Source of the DNA: Limnanthes douglasii subsp. nivea | Taxonomy: Eukaryota > Streptophyta > Magnoliopsida > Brassicales > Limnanthaceae | Direction: 5' to 3' | Length of the DNA: 64,000 nucleotides | Assembly: GCA_036936605.1 (NCBI GenBank) | Contig: JAUPFV010000004.1 | Coordinates: 288,652,009-288,716,008, forward strand | Shown: one piece after another, positions 57,714 through 64,000 of the stretch | Numbering within the stretch: position 1 is the first letter of the stretch | Layout of the letters: each line of letters starts with the position of its first letter | Notes under the pieces: generated by a model | Seen by the model: the letters and a program-made list of their open reading frames with translations, nothing else | Told to the model about the DNA's origin: nothing | The model's database searches: none | Position numbers and translations under genes: made by a program

Positions 57714-60376
57714 ATGGTGTCTACAACAACAAAATACATGATTGAAAAAATTGATGGGGGATCCAACTTTGTGTTTTGGAAGATTAAACTGAAATCTTCA
57801 TTGCAACTGCAAGGGCTGTGAAAGGTTGTGGAGAATAAGTTACTAGAAGAGATGAAAGAAGAGGAGAAACAAGATCTTCAAGAAAGGGCTTTGTGCTGGA
57901 TTTTAATGAGTGTGAAAGACAATGTGTTTTGCGAGATTTGTGGTGAAAATACTGTTGCTTGCTCATGGAAGAAGCTATGAGATCTTTACTCAGAGAAATC
58001 AGTTGGTAAACCGTTTATACTTGAAGAAACGTTTGTACGATTTTAGATTGAAAGAATGTATGTCCATAACGGAGCACTTAGATAATTTTAAATCAATTAT
58101 AATGGAGTTAGGGAACATAAATATCAATATTGAGGATGAGGATCAAGCTTTGTTTGTATTGAGATCGTTACCAGCTCCCTATGAAAACTTCGTAGATACC
58201 ATTCTGTATGGTAAGGATAAATTATCGTTAACAGATGTCAAAAGGGAAATGAAATCAAAGGAGATGAGACAATTGCAGCCAAACAATCAAGTTGAAGGGG
58301 AAGGTCTTATCAACTAGGCAAAGATCTAGAAGTAAAGCGAGTTCTTTAAGAAGGAAGAACTGGAGGTCTAAGTTAAAGGTAAAGCACTCAAAATGTTATG
58401 AATGCGATGAGCAGAGTCATTATAGGAAAGATTGTCCGAAACTGAATGGTAAAAAAGGAAATCAAAAGGAAAATGTAGCAAACATTGTTGAAGGTGTGAA
58501 TGATTCCGACGATAGGGAAAATAGTGGTAGAGGAGATGTATTGTACGTAAGTTCAGACTTTAGGAAAAACTCTTGGGTACTTGATATTGGCACTACATAT
58601 CACATGTGTTAGTTCAAGCAGTGGTTCGATGCTTACAAGCCAATGCAGGGAACTGTCTATTTAGGAAACAATAATTCATTGACTGTTGGTGGTATTGGTA
58701 ACGTCAGAATCAGAGTTTGTCGGGGTTGTTGGAATCTTGACATGCTGGCATGTTCCTAGGTTATATAGAAACCTGATTTCTCTAAAGAATCTAGACTCTC
58801 ATGGTTACAAGTACCGTGCAAAAGACGGTGTAATCAAAGTGACAAAAGGCTCAATGATATACATGAAAGGCAGTTTGTATAAGGGTCTTTACATTCTCCA
58901 GGGAGTGTTGTTATGGGTGATGCTGCAGTAGCATCATCAGGGAGTAATAGCCAAAGTAGGCATGATCAAAATAAGTTGTGGCATTGGTTTCTTGGTCACA
59001 TGAGTGATATAGGATTAACTGTTTTGGGAAAGATAGATTTGTTGAAAGGATATAAAGCAGAATCATTGGGATTTTATGAGCACTGTGTATTTGGTAAACA
59101 AATTAGAGTCAAATTCAGCAAATTGGCTGTAAGAAAGACTAAAGGGACAGTGGAGTACATTCACTCGGATCTTTGGGGTCCAAACAGAATTCCATCAAGA
59201 GCGGAGCCAGTGACTACATGAGTTTGATTGATGATTATTCAAGGATGGTGTGGGTTGACTTTCTGAAAACGAAAGATGCGGCATATTCAACCTTTGTCAA
59301 AAAGAGGATGATGATTGAGAAGCAAACAAGAAGAAAAATCAAACGTCTTACGACAAATAATGGGTTAGAATATTACGATCGTGAGTTCAACGAGTTCTGC
59401 GAAACTGAGGGAATAATACGCCATCGCACTTGTTCTAGAACACCACAACAAAATGGAGTCACATAAAGGATGAACATAATGTTTTGTGACAATGCACGAA
59501 GTATGCTCTCGTATTCTAAAGTGGGAAAGGATTTTTGGCCTGAAGCTATCAATACAACGTGTTACTTGGTGAGTCGGTCTCCATCAACGGCTATTGATTA
59601 TAAAACTTATTTAGAGATTTGATCTGGATCGTCGGCTGATTATGAACATTTAAGGGTGTTCGGTTGTCGAGCATATGCTCATGTGAGAAATGGTAAGCTT
59701 AAGACGAGGGCAAAGAGGTGCATATTTCTTGGATATGCTACTGGAGTAAAGGGATGTAGGTTATTATGTACCTCTCCAAAGTCTCCACGTTTTCTCATCA
59801 GTAGGGACGTTACTTTTAATGAGTTTGCTTCGATAGACAGTCAGAAGGAAGTAAGAGAAATTGTCGAATCAGAATCGGTTGTGAGTAAACAGTTGGAGCT
59901 TGAAGTAGAAACAGTTCCTAGCAGGTCCAATAATTCAAGTGGTTATGAGGTGGATCCAGAATCAGGAGGTGGAGCGTCAGCATCGGATGATAATAATGAT
60001 GATGCGCCCGAACCAGAACAACAACCTTATAAAATAGCATTGGGCAAAGAAAGAAGAGATATTAGACTTCCAAAAAGGTATACGAATCTAGTTGCATATG
60101 CTCTGTCACTTGCAGAAGAATTTGAGATGCAGGAATCTAGTAGCTACAGAGAAGCTGTAGCGAGTTCAGAGGCAGATCGATGGATTGGTGCTATGGGGGA
60201 AGAGATTGAATCTTTTCATAAGAATCAAACATGAAAGCTTGTTGACTTGCCTAAAGGACGGAAGATAGTAGGCAGTAAATGGGTGTTCAAGAAAAAGAAA
60301 GGTAGTCTAGGGGTTGAGGCATCTCGATTCAAGGTAAGACTGGTTGCTAAGGGTTTTACTCAAAGGGAAGGAATCT
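57714..60376 (+). pseudogene. Copia gag-protease-integrase-partial RT
   Basis: Gag starts MVSTTTKYMIEKIDG and has early stops; its frame continues after shifts at about 57922-58317. The zinc knuckle CYECDEQSHYRKDC (CX2CX4HX4C) is at about 58396-58437. The protease motif reads WVLDIGTTYHMC near 58575-58610, with Ile where Ser is usual. The pre-integrase block LWHWFLGHM is near 58980. The integrase has the first Asp in HSDLWGP, but the second catalytic site reads TTNNGLEY (Asn for Asp), and the expected Glu after PQQNGVT is a stop (59464). FGCRAYAHV and the chromatin-side IFLGYATGVKGCRLL follow. RT begins KIVGSKWVFKKK and breaks off. Clearly dead. Confidence 0.88.
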
Positions 60377-61069
60377 ACTGTAAGGGAAATACACTAATTT
60401 CCCGGCAAATCACTTCTAAACTTGTTTGAGATAAAGAGGGGTTTCGGAAAAAATACACAATTTTCCTACAATCAAATAAAAAAGAAAGGAAACACAAAAC
60501 AAAAGTGAAATCAAACACACAATTGTTAACGGAGTTCAGCAAATTATGCCTACGTCTCCGGACCTGCTGCAGATCGATTTTATTAGAAAGACACAGTGAT
60601 TCTGCCGTTTTCGATGCATACACAGAAACCCTAGCACTTGATTTTGTAGAGACTGTAACACTTAAAAATAGGAAAACATTTACAGTCCTTAATGTGTAAT
60701 TTATGACCCACTAAAAGGGTAAAAAACACCATAGGTCCTCCATATTTGCCACTTGTAACACATCAGTCCCTATTTTTTATCTATGTAATAAACCGGTCCC
60801 ATACGTTTCAAAAACGTAACAAACATATCATTTTCTGAAATTATGAGGGACTTGTTTATTACAAATTGAAAACGTGAAGGACTTGTTTATTACAGATATG
60901 ATGGACCTGTTTATTACAAAAAGGATCTGTTTGTTACATTTTTAAAACATGGGAGACCTGTTTATACAATAGTAAAGGAAGAGGACTAAAGTGAGACAAT
61001 TGACAAAAATGGGGGACCTGTCATGTTTTTTACCCCCACTAAAATTACAGTGTCTTTTCAATTCACTCC
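60377..61069. repeat. Repeat patch between the copia fragment and the next LTR element
   Basis: 60377-60700 contains AACGGAGTTCAGCAAATTATGCCTACGTCTCCGGAC, a sentence of a kind often seen near LTRs of other plant retroelements, so it may be an unrelated insertion that cut the copia element. 60780-60990 has at least four loose units with CTTGTTTATTACA/CCTGTTTATTACA about every 35-45 bases. Confidence 0.5.
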
Positions 61070-61474
61070 TAATGAGTCCGAATATTGATCCCTCTCCAGA
61101 CGGGGATAGTTCGGACTAAGATCTCCAGACCGGACAGGGCAGTTCGAACACCTAGCCCATTGGACTGTTTGAACTATGACTAAAGTACTTAAAAACCTAA
61201 ACACTTCTTGACTAAGCTGCTTGCTCTTCTACTAAGAGCTCATGGGTCCTTGAACATGACCCGGGTCCATTAAACATGACCCAAAAGCCCATAAAGCCCA
61301 AATATAAGGGTATAAATACCCAACCACCCGCATTAAATATGAATAATGAAAATAAAATACAACCAGGCTGCTTAATTCTCCCTCTACTCTCTACTCAAAC
61401 ATTAAACATTTACCAACCTTCACAAACTTTAAACAAGTTACAAAATTACCCTCAGACGAAAATTAACCACACCA
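61070..61474 (+). repeat. 5' LTR of element 4
   Basis: Homologous to 30-457 (TAATGAGTCCGAAT start, GGGTATAAATACCCAACCACC promoter block, CCACACCA end) but shorter and with many substitutions and small deletions. Confidence 0.92.
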
Positions 61475-61546
61475 AATTGGCGACCATAGTGTGAGAGGAA
61501 GGTACCTGAATCAAGCATTCGAAACCAACAAGAAAAGTCAGTCTGA

Positions 61547-63889
61547 ATGAATCCGGATGCCCCGGAAGTACCACCAACTTTGCTTGAAGTGGTGGGTGAA
61601 AACGATAAATACACCATCGAAGAGCGTGATAGATTAAAGGGAGAGATATAAGCTCTGAGGGCAGAAAAGGCTAAGATGGGTATGAAAGAAAAATCAAAAG
61701 CATCAGTTGCTCATCATACCGATAACCCTAGAGAGCATGAGCCTTCAAAGACTCATGTGAGTACCAAAAAGACTCATGCCAGCTCCAAAAAGTCTCACCG
61801 GTCTAAGCCAGTGGAGAGTTCTGACTCAGACTCAGAGTCTTCTGATAGCTCCTCGGATGAGGAGGGAGTTGAAGAGTCCTTGTCCTCTAGCAGTGATGAG
61901 GGCCGAACTAAAAAGAAGCAAAAGTTGATAAAAAAATATTCAAGAAAAAGGGATAGATATGGGAAATTGAAGAAGAATATTGGCAAAGGGTCATCTCACA
62001 ACCGGAGGCATGTAGATAAGATGCTGATGGATCATTTTGCCTTCCACGATGAACCAGGTATCTTTGCAACTCCCAATGAGGATACTGTGTTTAGTCGTGG
62101 CCGAAATTGGAGACAATCTCCATTGTCTTCCAAAATTCTGTCCGGAAACCTCCCTAAGAGGTTTGATAGCACTAAAATGGAGAAGTACGATGGCAGTACT
62201 GATCCGGACAACCATTTGGAGCAATTTAAAAACTTCATGATGAACTTTGATGATGATGACAAGCTACTTTGTAGAGCATTCTCCCAATCCTTTATGGGGA
62301 GTGCTCTAAAATGGTATAACAGCCTACCACAAGGCTGCATCAAGAATTTTGATACCTTTTGGGTGGCCTTTCAAAGTTAGTTTGTTGGGAGTAAAGAGTT
62401 GAAGGGCAATGGGGACACAATAATCCATTGTGCCCAGGAACCGAACGAATCATTGAAAGAATATATAAGTCGTTTTGTAAACACCAGGAATGGGCTGGCT
62501 GATTGCTTCGAGCAAGTAACAATAGCATCCTTGAGACAGGGCTTAAACCCTGGAAATTTGGCTGATTCGGTGACCAAAAAGAAAGCCATGACTTGGGGAG
62601 GTTTGCTGAATCATGTTGGAAAGCAGATTAACGTTGATGAAACAAAGAAAAGTAGGGTGCACAGGCAGGTGAGGTCTACCCCGGTTGCACCAAACCCCAA
62701 TCAGAATCAGTCCGGGAACAAAGCAAAGGAGACCAGACAGGGGCATAACAGGGCTAAAGCTCAATCTCAGCCAGCTTCACCTGCTTAGAGTCAACAATCC
62801 AGAAATAAGAGAGGGCCTTGGATTCAACCGGAGTGGTTTGCAGAATTGAAAGAAAGTATGGCCACCATTTATGATAAAACAAAGGAAGATGTACACTATA
62901 GAAGACCAGCCGCACTACAATCTCCTAGAGAACATCGTAATAACTCTTTCTGCCAATATCACAATGATACTGGTCATACCACCGATGATTGTATAGCCTT
63001 AAAACAAGAAGTTCAGAACTTGATTGAAAGGGGAAAGCTGGGGGCATATGTCAAAAGAAGAGGAGGTAATAGGCCTGACAATACTCACCGGGTTGGACCA
63101 AGCAATGCTGCTCCGGAGGGAGCTATGGTTATAATCGAAAGGTTTGATGTGGAATCAGAATACTTGGATCCGGATCCAACTCGAAATAGAGTGGGTGCCA
63201 TTGAGGAATGTTCTAGAACAGTCTCCGGGCTCATTAAGTTTTTTGAGTCACTTACAATTTTCGGAGAAGATACTATGACCTCTCCGACTACTTCTTTGAG
63301 GAAGAGGCACGTTCATACTTTAGCTACCCAGCTAGAAGGAGGCATGACCTCCTATCAATCGCAAATTCCATTCCCCTTCAATGTTTTCGATGAAGATGAC
63401 TTAAGGGATATAGCTAGCCCTCATGAAGATGTTGTTGTCATAGGAGCATCCATTGGGGAAATGACATAAGACGAATCTTGGTGGATACTGGAAGCTCGGC
63501 CAATATCATTTTCTTAACCACTTACAAGAAAATGAAAAATCCAACCGTAATTCAGCGTTCAGACAGATCAATTGTGGGCTTTACTGGCAGCTCAGCTGAT
63601 GTGATCGGGGAGTTCGAAGAAGAAGTTTTGTTGGGCAAGGGCCCTTTCAAGAAGATGGTCAGGATACTTTTTATTGTGGTAGATTGTCCCACTTGCTATA
63701 ATGTTATTTTCGGGAGGTCTTGGCTCTCTAGGATGCATGCAGTGGCTTCGACAGTCCACCAATGTTTGAAATATGTTGTTCAAGGACAAGTGGGAGTTGT
63801 CTGAAGTAGTCAAAAGGTTGCAAGAGAATGTTATGCTACAGCCCTGGCTCCCCGGACGTTGGGGTGCAGTTCGTATCAACGAGCAATAG
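61547..63889 (+). pseudogene. Gag-protease of element 4 (damaged)
   Basis: Starts at the same ATG (MNPD...) as element 1. Breaks: TAA at 61649-61651, TAG at 62378-62380, TAG at 62786-62788, a one-base loss near 63457 that shifts the frame before the protease, TGA at 63802-63804, and a one-base gain at about 63865. The zinc knuckle CQYHNDTGHTTDDC (about 62952-62993) and the protease site DTGSSANIIF (about 63484-63513) are intact. The region between about 1470 and 1550 of element 1, garbled there, is clean here, which shows what the family frame was. Confidence 0.92.
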
Positions 63890-63895
63890 CAGTTT
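63887..63895 (+). other. UAG at the protease/RT border of element 4
   Basis: CAA-TAG-CAG-TTT, identical in the ten bases around the stop to the site at 2870 of element 1. It is in frame with the downstream pol text, which runs to the window end. Confidence 0.6.
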
Positions 63896-64000
63896 GAGGG
63901 GATTTCTGGGGGTGAGGGTGAAATTGATGACCCCAGAGAGACCCCTGGAGTATTGATACCAGTCGAAGAGGTTGAAATACATTCTTTAGAAGAAGGGAAA

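Larger units (their letters stand above)
57400..60376 (+). mobile_element. Truncated Ty1/copia retrotransposon
   Basis: A tail of a 5' LTR (about 57400-57657, start uncertain) is followed by a classical primer-binding site TGGTATCAAAGCC (57662-57674), gag from ATG 57714, protease, integrase and the first part of RT. The element stops abruptly at about 60376, after the KGFTQREGI block of RT, so RT catalytic residues, RNase H and the 3' LTR are missing. Confidence 0.85.
61070..64000 (+). mobile_element. Second copy of the element 1 Tat family (element 4), cut by the window end
   Basis: A 405-bp 5' LTR (61070-61474), primer-binding site at 61478, then gag and protease closely matching element 1 codon by codon. 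The 3' part lies beyond the window, so a target duplication cannot be checked; the five bases before the LTR are ACTCC. The copy is older or more damaged than element 1 in gag. Confidence 0.93.

Noticed and set aside
61065..61069. ACTCC before the LTR of element 4, resembling the CTCC before the 3' LTR of element 1 and so possibly a polypurine-tract end (a 3' LTR)
   Set aside because: The LTR is followed by a primer-binding site and gag, so it is a 5' LTR. Four shared bases are likely chance, or ACTCC is the target duplication.
1..64000. tRNA, rRNA or other structured RNA genes
   Set aside because: I looked for tRNA A/B-box-like patterns and rRNA-like text while reading and saw none I would defend. 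A dedicated scan would be needed to exclude small RNAs.

Overview
This window is plant nuclear DNA, from a eudicot, with no species-level marker that I can read. The evidence is spliceosomal genes with AT-rich GT-AG introns, layered Ty3/gypsy (Tat lineage) and Ty1/copia retrotransposons, a complete hAT DNA transposon, and long AT-rich spacers. Only three host genes are supported: a pollen Ole e 1/extensin-like proline-rich protein (18196-19774, minus, 2 exons), the augmin microtubule-nucleation subunit AUG5 (35484-41813, minus, 10 exons) and a DUF220-family protein (49542-51204, plus, 5 exons). I reconstructed their exons from splice sites and reading phase, and all three close in frame.

Layout. 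1-17900 is a three-level nest of plus-strand Tat elements. A fairly young element (30-10508, paired 428-bp LTRs, 5-bp target duplication ATAAC) sits inside the gag of an older, decayed Tat element (1-29 plus 10514-14005). That element in turn lies within the RNase H linker of a third, very decayed one (14006 to about 17900). Then come the Ole e 1 gene, a decayed copia element (about 20400-24593), AT-rich spacer with a hAT-type terminus (27425-27702), and a complete 6.1-kb hAT transposon (28578-34691, 8-bp target duplication CTGATCAC). AUG5, a spacer with an antisense Tat fossil (44480-47100), the DUF220 gene, more spacer, a second antisense Tat fossil (55088-57210), a truncated copia element (about 57400-60376), a short repeat patch, and the 5' part of a second copy of the first Tat family (61070 to the window end) complete the window.

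How the parts work. The youngest Tat element has gag-protease, then a UAG, then RT-RNase H, a second (archaeal-type) RNase H plus integrase, a 55-bp repeat array, and an intron-containing antisense gene with its own TATA box reading back from the 3' LTR side. The UAG lies at the protease/RT border in both copies of this family, and at the same place in the older family, each time followed by CAR as in tobamovirus-type readthrough signals.

The most unusual object is the hAT transposon. It carries two divergent genes: an intact 712-codon BED/hATC transposase, and a second gene resembling the 'putative plant transposon protein' family. The two are separated by divergent TATA boxes that flank six consecutive perfect inverted repeats in 271 bp. 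Both ends carry GC-rich subterminal repeats arranged in direct, not inverted, orientation.
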